Of a stretch of DNA of 5,779 nt, positions 1 through 5,709 are shown one piece after another. The notes below the pieces were generated by a model. It ran no database searches. It saw nothing but the letters and a program-made list of their open reading frames with translations, and was not told where the DNA came from. Source of the stretch: an uncultured Rhodospirillales bacterium (GTDB lineage: Bacteria; Pseudomonadota; Alphaproteobacteria; RF32; CAG-239); assembly GCA_902795665.1 (NCBI GenBank), contig CADBMA010000010.1, positions 1-5,779 on the forward strand, given 5' to 3'. Both the position numbers and the translations under genes were made by a program. Within the stretch, counting starts at the first letter, position 1, and each line of letters starts with the position of its first letter.

Positions 1-1211
1 CCGACATAAGCATCAAAATGCTCTACCAGACGAGGATTTGAGCGGTGTGTTTTAGCTAAAGGTGAAATATCACGCGGCATATCCATAACCAAAATCGGCT
101 GCATCAGCTTAGGCTCTACTCTTTCATCAAACATAAGCTGAACGACTTTTCCCCAATTGCTGCAATCAGAGGCATCGATACCAACAGATTTTGCCATTTC
201 GCGAGCTTGTTCTACGGTTTCAGCGTTCATTAAGTTGACACCGGTATATTGCTCAACCAATTCAACGATAGATTTGCGCTCAAAGGGTTTAGACAAGTCA
301 ATTTCCACACCGTTGACATTTAGAATTTCGCTACCATTAACCTCACGGCAAACAAAGCGAATTAAATCGGGAATAAGTTCAGCCATATCATTATAATCAG
401 CATAAGCTTGATAAGCTTCTAGGGCTGTAAATTCCGGATTATGTTTTTTATCAATTCCTTCATTGCGGAAATTGCGTCCAATTTCAAACACGCGATCAAA
501 ACCGCCTACAACCAGACGTTTTAAGAATAGTTCCGGTGCAATACGGAGGTATAAATCCATATCAAGAGTGTTATGATGGGTTATAAAAGGTCTGGCGTTG
601 GCTCCGCCCATAATGGTTTGGAGCATTGGAGTTTCAACCTCAAGAAAGTTATGCTGTTCAAAATAATGGCGAACAGCAGATATAATGCGGCAACGTTTTT
701 GAAAAATTTCTCTACTGTCATCATTCATGATAAAATCGACATAACGTTGACGATAGCGAGCTTCAATATCGGTTAATCCGTGAAATTTTTCAGGCAGAGG
801 CTGCAATGATTTGCCAATAATGTCAAATTTTTCGGCAGCAATTGAAAGTTCACCGCGCGGAGTGCGGCGGACAAAACCACTGACACCGACCAAATCGCCG
901 ACATCAAGGCTTTTTAATAATTCAAGGTTGCTTTCATCAAGATGTGATTTGTGACAAAACACTTGAATTTTGCCGCTAATATCTTTAAGGTCGATAAACA
1001 TTCCGCTATTGCGTACGGCCATGGCACGTCCGGCAACGGTTACGCGGTCTTCGGTGTCTTCACCGGCTGATAAATCAGCGTATTTGGTTTGCAATTCAGC
1101 AGCAAAGGCATTGGGTTTGAAACAATAGGGGTATGGGTTGTAGCCTTTGTCAGTTAGGGTTTGCAATTTTGCCAATCTTGATTCTCTGTGAATGTTTGTT
1201 TCCGTAGCCAT
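1..1211 (-). CDS. lysS: Lysyl-tRNA synthetase, class II (N-terminal 403 codons, 3' end outside window)
   Basis: Charges tRNA-Lys with lysine using ATP in the cytoplasm. Residues about 57-132 form the N-terminal OB-fold anticodon-binding domain (RVTVAGRAMAVRNSGMFIDL; KIQVF). The class II catalytic core follows. Motif 1 lies around residues 175-208 (FLEVETPML). Motif 2 lies around 240-265, with RVFEIGRNFRNEGID and then HNPEFT at 257-262, including the family's Arg249 and Glu251. The stretch VEPKLMQP (365-372) followed by ISPLAK (382-387) matches the insertion typical of bacterial LysRS. Motif 3, with its Gly-rich Arg signature, should lie in the roughly 100 residues beyond the left edge; the family is usually about 500 residues. 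The ATG at 1211 is chosen because GGAAG lies 6 nt upstream and the protein begins as LysRS does. It is divergent from lexA. No frameshift was seen. Identification is firm; only completeness is unknown. Confidence 0.97.
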   Translation of the reverse strand, partial: MATETNIHRESRLAKLQTLTDKGYNPYPYCFKPNAFAAELQTKYADLSAGEDTEDRVTVAGRAMAVRNSGMFIDLKDISGKIQVFCHKSHLDESNLELLKSLDVGDLVGVSGFVRRTPRGELSIAAEKFDIIGKSLQPLPEKFHGLTDIEARYRQRYVDFIMNDDSREIFQKRCRIISAVRHYFEQHNFLEVETPMLQTIMGGANARPFITHHNTLDMDLYLRIAPELFLKRLVVGGFDRVFEIGRNFRNEGIDKKHNPEFTALEAYQAYADYNDMAELIPDLIRFVCREVNGSEILNVNGVEIDLSKPFERKSIVELVEQYTGVNLMNAETVEQAREMAKSVGIDASDCSNWGKVVQLMFDERVEPKLMQPILVMDMPRDISPLAKTHRSNPRLVEHFDAYV

Positions 1212-1236
1212 TTTTATCTTCCATTTTCTAAAATTG

Positions 1237-1257
1237 TTATCAAAACTGCAGTGATAA
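1237..1257. repeat. Dyad TTATCA-N9-TGATAA at the lysS transcription start
   Basis: TTATCA (1237-1242) and TGATAA (1252-1257) are a perfect inverted repeat. Between them sits the 8-bp palindrome ACTGCAGT (1245-1252), which overlaps the right arm by one base. The element overlaps the inferred lysS -10 and start site, so it could be an operator or a short hairpin at the 5' end of the lysS transcript. The arms are short and AT-rich, so chance is possible. Confidence 0.3.
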
Positions 1258-1282
1258 TAAACGAGTCTGCATAAACTTGCAA
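1254..1282 (-). promoter_or_regulatory. Putative sigma-70 promoter of lysS
   Basis: On the minus strand, TTGCAA (1282-1277) is followed after exactly 17 nt by TATTAT (1259-1254). These match the -35 and -10 consensus at 4/6 and 5/6 positions. The expected start of transcription is near 1247, giving a leader of about 35 nt before the lysS ATG. It lies back to back with the lexA promoter, the two -35 boxes being 8 bp apart. It is inferred from sequence only. Confidence 0.6.
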
Positions 1283-1290
1283 TAAAAAAC

Positions 1291-1319
1291 TTGACTGTTA
1301 TAAAGAACTAAAGTAGAAC
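1291..1319 (+). promoter_or_regulatory. Putative sigma-70 promoter of lexA
   Basis: TTGACT (1291-1296, 5/6 to consensus) is followed after 17 nt by TAGAAC (1314-1319, 4/6). The start of transcription should be near 1326, about 20 nt before the lexA ATG. The -10 lies inside the right half of the SOS box, which fits repression by blocking RNA polymerase. Confidence 0.65.
1305..1319 (+). promoter_or_regulatory. LexA operator (alphaproteobacterial SOS box)
   Basis: GAAC (1305-1308), seven bases, then GAAC (1316-1319) exactly match the direct-repeat LexA box known from alphaproteobacteria (GTTC-N7-GTTC read on the other strand). The box covers the inferred lexA -10 and lies 28 bp before the start codon. 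It indicates that LexA represses its own gene and that DNA damage releases it. It is more than 20 bp behind the lysS -35, so control of lysS is unlikely. Confidence 0.88.
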
Positions 1320-1347
1320 ATTTGTATGTGAGATTAGGAGAATTGCT

Positions 1348-2004
1348 ATGTTGACGCCAAAACAGTACAAATTGCTTATGTTTATTGATAACACAATTAA
1401 AGAAAACGGCTGCTGTCCGTCATATGATGAAATGAAAGATGCCGTTGGAATTAAATCAAAATCAGGCATATTTGCGTTGATTGAAGAATTGATTGAGCGT
1501 GATTTTATACGCAAACTTCCTCATAAAGCCAGAGCATTAGAAGTGTTGAAAACTCCAAAATTTAAGCCGCGGGATATTATTGAGGAGGAGAAGAAGATTA
1601 AATTAGCACTGCAAAATTCTTCGGTGCAAATCCCCTTATATGGAAAAATTGCCGCTGGTACCCCAATAGAAGCGATTGCATATGAAAATGAAACAACCTC
1701 AGTGCCATTTGATTTGGTTGAACGCGGGGAGTTTTATGCATTGCGGGTTGAAGGAGAATCGATGGTTGAAGCCGGTATTATGGATGGCGATTTGGCAATT
1801 ATTAAACGGGCAAATAATGCAGATAACGGGCAGATAGTGGTTGCGCTTGTCGATGACGCGGAAGCTACTTTGAAAGTATGGCAAAAGAAAGATAATGAAA
1901 TTTGGCTTAAACCGTGCAACAAAGATTATGAAATCCGTAAACTTCATCCTTCAAGAGTTAAAGTGCAAGGTATATTGAACGGTATTATCCGTCGATATAA
2001 TTAG
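1348..2004 (+). CDS. lexA: LexA, SOS transcriptional repressor / self-cleaving S24 family protein
   Basis: Represses SOS genes and inactivates itself by RecA-stimulated autocleavage after DNA damage. The 218 residues form two domains. The N-terminal winged helix-turn-helix spans about 1-70; the stretch SYDEMKDAVGIKSKSGI (25-41) includes the recognition helix, followed by LPHKARALEV. A charged linker spans about 71-92. The C-terminal latent serine-protease domain has the Ala103-Gly104 cleavage bond in the KIAAGTPIEA context. The nucleophile is Ser138 in VEGESM and the general base is Lys176 in EATLKVW, spaced as in the family. All catalytic parts are present, so it should be active. The start is the ATG at 1348, with AGGAG (1336-1340) 7 nt upstream. 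The N-terminal domain is of the alphaproteobacterial type. One oddity is a Cys22-Cys23 pair just before the DNA-binding helices, where I recall small residues or prolines in relatives. The GAAC-N7-GAAC box upstream points to autoregulation. No strong terminator follows. Confidence 0.97.
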   Translation: MLTPKQYKLLMFIDNTIKENGCCPSYDEMKDAVGIKSKSGIFALIEELIERDFIRKLPHKARALEVLKTPKFKPRDIIEEEKKIKLALQNSSVQIPLYGKIAAGTPIEAIAYENETTSVPFDLVERGEFYALRVEGESMVEAGIMDGDLAIIKRANNADNGQIVVALVDDAEATLKVWQKKDNEIWLKPCNKDYEIRKLHPSRVKVQGILNGIIRRYN

Positions 2005-2022
2005 TTTTTTGTCAAAAATAGC

Positions 2023-2050
2023 TTGATTTTTTGTACAGACATGCTATTAT
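2023..2050 (+). promoter_or_regulatory. Putative promoter of the 769-residue protein gene
   Basis: TTGATT (2023-2028, 4/6) is followed after 16 nt by TATTAT (2045-2050, 5/6), between the lexA stop and the next start codon. It suggests independent transcription. No GAAC-N7-GAAC or GTTC-N7-GTTC element is present in this gap. Confidence 0.5.
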
Positions 2051-2070
2051 AGCGATAATTAGTTATTGTC

Positions 2071-2075
2071 GGAGG
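2071..2075 (+). promoter_or_regulatory. Shine-Dalgarno GGAGG that fixes the start of the 769-residue protein
   Basis: GGAGG lies 8 nt before the ATG at 2084. An in-frame TTG at 2066 would place this ribosome site inside the coding region and has no ribosome site of its own at the right distance, so the ATG is preferred. Confidence 0.8.
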
Positions 2076-2083
2076 ATTTTGAT

Positions 2084-4393
2084 ATGGCAAACAGCAGACC
2101 TTATTTTTTGATTGCACCGCACGATGATGATGTGCAATATACCCAAGAGGATATAGAGAGAATCTTTGATGAGCGCATTAAAAAATTGGAAACTCATAGA
2201 AAATTGCTGAAAGAGTCGGCAGAAAATGATACTAAAAGTGAAGAGCATGCGTTGGAGTATAAAAAGGCATGCTTTGCTAAGCAACATGCTGTAAAAGGGC
2301 GGCAGTTGTTTAAGACAAATCCGAAAGAGTTTGTGGAATTGTATAATCAGTTTCATTTGGTTATGTCAAAACTGAGTGATAGCGGCGGAGCTTTTAAAGT
2401 GGACGAGAAAGCAATTAATGATGAAGAAAACCGCCAAAACATAAATCCTGAAACAATAACAGAAGAAGATAGTCAACATTTGTATTTAGATAAAGGCTTA
2501 ATCGAAGAAAATGTTGCGGAAGCGGCTTTAGAACAAGTCGATAATAGTTTGTTGTTAAAGATAGGTTTGTTGAAACCTGCGGGGACTAATTTGTATGTAT
2601 CGGATGGACGGGTTTCGTTTGATCCTGAAAATATGGACAAGGAACAAATACTGGCTATGATTGATTTTCTCAAAGGGCAGGGGCTGGTTGTCGATGTTTC
2701 TAACCTTAAGCTTGAAAATGCAGATAAAAAGACACAGCAACAGTTTGATGATGCTGTTAATGAGTTTCGCGCAAAAGATAGTGGTCAGGAATTGCAATCT
2801 TTAGTTTCAGTACCGATTGATGATCATGATGCGGCTGATAAAGCTCTTTCGGCAGTGCAGAATAATGAAAGCGAGCTGTCAGACAGCGAAGAAGAAGCTG
2901 ATGGACAGGAAAATAATGCAGCTGATAATAATGATGATTTGGTTTCAGATAGTGATTATGACAATCTATCGGGGTTCTTTAGCGCCGAAAATGATAATGC
3001 AGAAGATGAAAATTCTGCGAACGACAATCAAGATGCAAAGCTCCAAACTGCTCCTAAGAAAAATAAAAAATCTTCTTCCAAAGATGAAAAAACAGCGGAA
3101 CAGTTGCACAGTGAAGTATGTAATTCAATTCGAGATGCTTTTGGTAAGCTCGGTTATGAAAATATGCGTTGGTATCAAGGCCGTGCGCTTGGCGGATGGA
3201 CAACCTTTACAATGTATGATTCTGACAGCATGAAACCAAGACGTGTTGAAGCAGAAATGGATAAAAAGACCAAAGAAGTTAAACTAAAATATAAGCGTAA
3301 ATATCTTGTAAGGGTTAAGAACGGACGTCTTCAGGTGGCATATTCCGGCAATATGAGCCAAGATGATATATATGAGTTGGTTAGCCAGCTTTATGCCAAC
3401 GGAGTTAAATATGTCAGGATGGTTGGTTTGTCTGAAGAAGATGAATCCAAGTTTCGTGAGGCTTTGGGTAAACGTTTGATGATACCGCTCGGACATAATA
3501 TTAGTGCCGAACGTTATCAAAAAATGACTAAAAAAGCCGGAGACAAAGTTGGTACCAACAGTCCAAAATATTATAAATATCGTTATGATATGGTTCAAGA
3601 AATGCGCAGACAGCTGCAAGCGAAAGGGATTGGCGATCCGCTTGATGGCAAAAACCGCAGTATTCCTGAGTGCCGTGAAATCAGATGGGCAGAATATTCG
3701 TATAATTTGTATCCATTCCGCAATATGTGGGAGGACTATGGCGCGCAGAATGCAGACGGAACGGGAACCGGTTTGCGATCTGTATATGAAAATATTTTGG
3801 CAGAGGCTAATTCTGATGAAAAGTCAAACAATGGAGCAGCTATGGCAATTGGTGCCAAGTTGGCTCTTGCAAAGCTGTATAATATCTATGAAAAGTATGT
3901 TTCTCAAGACGTTCAATCTTTGATAAAAAGTCCTGATTTGAACGACAAAGAAAGAAATGCGCTGATTTCATATACATCCAGCAGAAATATTGATCTGAGC
4001 ACCTCGGTTCATGAGATGGATCCGCTGATTTATGAAGGTTTGTATAAAGCAATGTATGAATCGCAGACAGATGTTGCTAAAAAACAAATTGAAGATGCGT
4101 ATATTAAAAACTTGGAAGCCGGAGCATCTGAAAACCCGGAAAGAACTGCGGTAAGCAAGTGCTGGAAAAACGCACAAGCAGATTTGGACAGAATTAGATA
4201 TGGAATTCATGAGTGTGACATTCCTGAGCCTCGCTTTGAACCGGGCGGCATTCCTGATCATGACTTTAGGGCAATAAAGAAAAAAGCCCGTGATATGGGA
4301 TTGGTTACAGAACGCCGCAAAGGACATAGAGATAATTCGATGGACGGACATAATATGCCACGCTCCAGACGAGGCGGCGGATATGGAGAATAG
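2084..4393 (+). CDS. Unknown large cytoplasmic protein with a duplicated module and acidic linker
   Basis: I do not recognise this 769-residue protein. There is no signal peptide and no membrane segment, so it is probably cytoplasmic. Residues about 15-95 are charged and helical (DIERIFDERIKKLETHRKLL), possibly a coiled coil. Module A (about 169-231) contains YVSDGRVSF, NM, then an Ile/Leu helix ending in a Gly and a second helix. Residues about 260-340 are a low-complexity linker rich in Asp, Glu, Asn and Ser, turning Lys-rich at its end. Module B (about 406-464) repeats module A: NGR, NM, I, L and G fall at nearly the same spacing. Residues about 480-740 are a helix-rich C-terminal part with many Tyr and Trp and no motif I can assign. 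The last 25 or so residues are basic and Gly-rich (RSRRGGGYGE). The modules loosely recall the LPD7-type domain of relaxases and polyvalent proteins, but this is only an inference. The gene follows lexA in the same direction with an 80-bp gap and its own promoter, and is closed by a terminator. It is uninterrupted, with codon use like its neighbours. Confidence 0.9.
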   Translation: MANSRPYFLIAPHDDDVQYTQEDIERIFDERIKKLETHRKLLKESAENDTKSEEHALEYKKACFAKQHAVKGRQLFKTNPKEFVELYNQFHLVMSKLSDSGGAFKVDEKAINDEENRQNINPETITEEDSQHLYLDKGLIEENVAEAALEQVDNSLLLKIGLLKPAGTNLYVSDGRVSFDPENMDKEQILAMIDFLKGQGLVVDVSNLKLENADKKTQQQFDDAVNEFRAKDSGQELQSLVSVPIDDHDAADKALSAVQNNESELSDSEEEADGQENNAADNNDDLVSDSDYDNLSGFFSAENDNAEDENSANDNQDAKLQTAPKKNKKSSSKDEKTAEQLHSEVCNSIRDAFGKLGYENMRWYQGRALGGWTTFTMYDSDSMKPRRVEAEMDKKTKEVKLKYKRKYLVRVKNGRLQVAYSGNMSQDDIYELVSQLYANGVKYVRMVGLSEEDESKFREALGKRLMIPLGHNISAERYQKMTKKAGDKVGTNSPKYYKYRYDMVQEMRRQLQAKGIGDPLDGKNRSIPECREIRWAEYSYNLYPFRNMWEDYGAQNADGTGTGLRSVYENILAEANSDEKSNNGAAMAIGAKLALAKLYNIYEKYVSQDVQSLIKSPDLNDKERNALISYTSSRNIDLSTSVHEMDPLIYEGLYKAMYESQTDVAKKQIEDAYIKNLEAGASENPERTAVSKCWKNAQADLDRIRYGIHECDIPEPRFEPGGIPDHDFRAIKKKARDMGLVTERRKGHRDNSMDGHNMPRSRRGGGYGE

Positions 4394-4411
4394 GTTATAT
4401 TAATCTGAAAG

Positions 4412-4442
4412 AAAAAGCATTGCCCTTGGTAATGCTTTTTTT
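4412..4442 (+). terminator. Rho-independent terminator after the 769-residue protein gene
   Basis: The arms AAAAAGCATT (4412-4421) and AATGCTTTTT (4431-4440) pair perfectly. The stem can extend inward through a G-T and two C-G pairs to a three-base loop. A run of seven T (4436-4442) follows the GC part. It begins 18 nt after the stop codon and separates this gene from the lipoprotein gene. The A-run on the left gives it some capacity in the reverse direction. Confidence 0.88.
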
Positions 4443-4456
4443 GTATCTATACTTAA

Positions 4457-4499
4457 ATATAGTTTTGTATTATTGAAAAATTCGGTTTGTAAACTATAT
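4457..4499. repeat. 9-bp perfect inverted repeat in the lipoprotein promoter region
   Basis: ATATAGTTT (4457-4465) and AAACTATAT (4491-4499) are exact reverse complements separated by 25 bp. Arm centres are 34 bp apart, about three helical turns. The arms enclose the inferred -35, and the right arm overlaps the inferred -10. It could bind a dimeric regulator on one face of the DNA. AT-rich composition makes chance possible. Confidence 0.4.
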
Positions 4500-4500
4500 C
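4473..4500 (+). promoter_or_regulatory. Putative promoter of the lipoprotein gene
   Basis: TTGAAA (4473-4478, 5/6) is followed after 16 nt by TATATC (4495-4500, 4/6). It sits after the upstream terminator and about 25 nt before the start codon, which leaves a very short leader. Confidence 0.5.
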
Positions 4501-4514
4501 AGCAATATTGGTAC

Positions 4515-4520
4515 AGGAGG
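4515..4520 (+). promoter_or_regulatory. Shine-Dalgarno AGGAGG that fixes the lipoprotein start
   Basis: AGGAGG lies 5 nt before the ATG at 4526. An in-frame TTG at 4508 would translate through this site and put acidic residues (VQEEK) ahead of the signal peptide, so the ATG is the true start. Confidence 0.85.
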
Positions 4521-4525
4521 AAAAA

Positions 4526-4903
4526 ATGATTAAACTGATATTAATATTGCTAATGCTTTTTGGATGCTCGGAATATCATCCCAATTTTGCCTCAAGTTTG
4601 GAGGGGTGGGTTGGCAATACGCCAATGGAGCTTACCGAGCAGTGGGGACTGCCGGATAATCAGGCGGCTATAGATGCGGAAACACAAGTTTATACTTATA
4701 ATTTTCATGCCTCAAATGGTATGCAAAATCCATATCCGACTCAATTTGTATATTCGGCGGTTGATAGTGTAGATTTGCCGCCGGAACCGGATTTGACATC
4801 GCAATATTATTGCCAAGTTTCGTTTATAATTAACAATGGGATAATTTCGTCATATAATTTTAATGGCGATGATTGCCGAGAGGATATTTTGCCTCAAAAT
4901 TAA
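4526..4903 (+). CDS. Small putative lipoprotein with WGxP motif and a Cys pair
   Basis: This 125-residue protein starts with a lipoprotein signal peptide: Lys3, a hydrophobic run ILILLMLF (5-12), and the lipobox LFGC with Cys14 as the lipidated residue. The mature part has W-V-G (28-30) and then QWGLP (39-43), followed by a Tyr-rich strand VYTYNF (55-60). This resembles small envelope lipoproteins in which a Trp-Gly-x-Pro turn precedes a strand ending in Tyr, a pattern recalling SmpA/BamE-like folds. Cys96 and Cys117 bracket the C-terminal hairpin FIINNGIISSYNFNGDD and could form a disulfide, fitting a periplasmic location. Residue 15 is Ser, not Asp, so an outer-membrane destination is more likely than inner-membrane retention if the enteric +2 rule holds here. 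The function is unknown. It has its own promoter and overlaps the convergent downstream gene by 4 bp at the stop codon. Confidence 0.85.
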   Translation: MIKLILILLMLFGCSEYHPNFASSLEGWVGNTPMELTEQWGLPDNQAAIDAETQVYTYNFHASNGMQNPYPTQFVYSAVDSVDLPPEPDLTSQYYCQVSFIINNGIISSYNFNGDDCREDILPQN

Positions 4904-5541
4904 ATCAGCACGCAGCCGAAAAGCACTGCAAAGAAGTGCATAATTGTTCCGGTTAATACCATAAAATGCCAAATTGCGTGGGTATATTTGCGGCTTTTCC
5001 ATATATAAAATCCGATTCCTCCGGTATAAAACAGCCCGCCAAGGATAAGAAATATCAATCCAAGGGTTGAAATATTGTTTACAAGATTTTTTGAGGCGAA
5101 GACAATCATCCATCCCATCACTAGGTATAATCCGATGGACCAAAGTTTGGTGCCGTTTCCGGAAAGACATATTTTGAGAATGGTGCCGATAATGGCCAAA
5201 CCCCAGATAATTCCAAAAATTATCCATCCGGTAGTGCCGCGCAAATTGACCAGCAAGAAAGGAGTATATGAGCCGGCAATCAGATAATATATAGCAATGT
5301 GGTCAAATTTTTTCAGAATTTTTTTGGCATATTCGTTGGTGATGGCATGGTAGAGAGTTGATGCAGAATAGAGCAGAATCATCGAAGCTCCGAAAATGGC
5401 AGATGATACAATACTCCAAGCGTTGCCAAAGCGCGAAGCCATTGCAGTCAGTACAGTCAGAGCGGCAATTCCGAACAGGATTCCAAGTCCGTGAACGACG
5501 CTGCTCCATATTTCTTCTTTTATTGTGTATGTCCGTAGCAT
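4900..5541 (-). CDS. Hemolysin III / PAQR family membrane protein (YqfA/TrhA type)
   Basis: A 213-residue inner-membrane protein, the usual length for bacterial hemolysin III homologs, with about seven hydrophobic segments (roughly 15-36, 42-64, 82-100, 104-122, 133-150, 158-181 and 191-212). The PAQR metal-site signature is intact: Ser61-x3-His65 (SASTLYH), Asp80 in KFDH, and His188-x3-His192 (HAIWH). In adiponectin receptors the equivalent His residues hold zinc, so a metal-dependent hydrolase or lipid-sensing role is plausible. Some bacterial members are linked to membrane energetics, and the name hemolysin reflects early cloning more than proven toxicity. Glu10 and His17 fit the conserved N-terminal E..H motif. 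The ATG at 5541 is chosen because AAGGAG lies 6 nt upstream and the family starts there; the longer reading back to 5637 adds 32 unrelated residues. The gene is convergent with the lipoprotein gene. No obvious terminator follows its stop. Its promoter is unclear. Confidence 0.93.
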   Translation of the reverse strand: MLRTYTIKEEIWSSVVHGLGILFGIAALTVLTAMASRFGNAWSIVSSAIFGASMILLYSASTLYHAITNEYAKKILKKFDHIAIYYLIAGSYTPFLLVNLRGTTGWIIFGIIWGLAIIGTILKICLSGNGTKLWSIGLYLVMGWMIVFASKNLVNNISTLGLIFLILGGLFYTGGIGFYIWKSRKYTHAIWHFMVLTGTIMHFFAVLFGCVLI

Positions 5542-5603
5542 TATATTCTCCTTGTGTTGGAGAGTAACATTTTGAAAATATTTGTAAAGTAGGCACTTTG
5601 CGG

Positions 5604-5644
5604 GGCAATAGTTTCTGAGAAGAAACCATTGATACATGATTGCC
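5604..5644. repeat. Nested inverted repeat (possible hairpin or operator) upstream of the hemolysin III gene
   Basis: The outer arms GGCAAT (5604-5609) and ATTGCC (5639-5644) are exact reverse complements. Inside them GTTTCT (5611-5616) and AGAAAC (5621-5626) form a second perfect pair around a 4-base loop. The element sits 63-103 bp before the hemolysin III start codon, in a 134-bp gap that otherwise shows no gene. It may fold in RNA or serve as an operator. No convincing -10/-35 pair was found nearby. Confidence 0.35.
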
Positions 5645-5675
5645 TCATTGCATACGAAGTAGCGGCTAGGGATAT

Positions 5676-5706
5676 AAAAAACTCCCCGATGGTGGGGAGT
5701 TTTTTT
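5676..5706. terminator. Bidirectional rho-independent terminator
   Basis: AAAAAACTCCCC (5676-5687) pairs with GGGGAGTTTTTT (5694-5705) around a 6-base loop. There is a T-run on the plus strand (5700-5706) and another on the minus strand (complement of 5676-5681). On the minus strand it begins 3 nt after the stop of the partial gene at the right edge, so that is its most likely client. It also isolates the hemolysin III gene from that transcript. Confidence 0.88.
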
Positions 5707-5709
5707 GTA

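Noticed and set aside
157..396. Plus-strand open frame opposite lysS
   Set aside because: The minus strand encodes clearly conserved LysRS here, so this frame is a shadow.
2066..2083. TTG start that would lengthen the 769-residue protein by six residues
   Set aside because: The extension consists of the GGAGG ribosome site itself, and the ATG at 2084 is at ideal distance from it.
2005..2083. A second SOS box in front of the 769-residue gene
   Set aside because: I looked for GAAC-N7-GAAC, GTTC-N7-GTTC and close variants and found none.
2817..3233. Met/Ile-rich plus-strand open frame inside the 769-residue gene
   Set aside because: It is a shadow of the acidic Asp/Asn codon run in another frame and has no ribosome site.
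3968..4351. Minus-strand open frame opposite the 3' part of the 769-residue gene
   Set aside because: It is antisense shadow reading. The plus frame has consistent codon use, a start signal and a terminator, and this one has none.
4508..4525. TTG start that would lengthen the lipoprotein by six residues
   Set aside because: It encodes the AGGAGG ribosome site and would spoil the signal peptide with acidic residues.
5542..5637. N-terminal extension of the hemolysin III homolog to an ATG at 5637
   Set aside because: The extra 32 residues do not fit the family, and a good ribosome site stands before the ATG at 5541.
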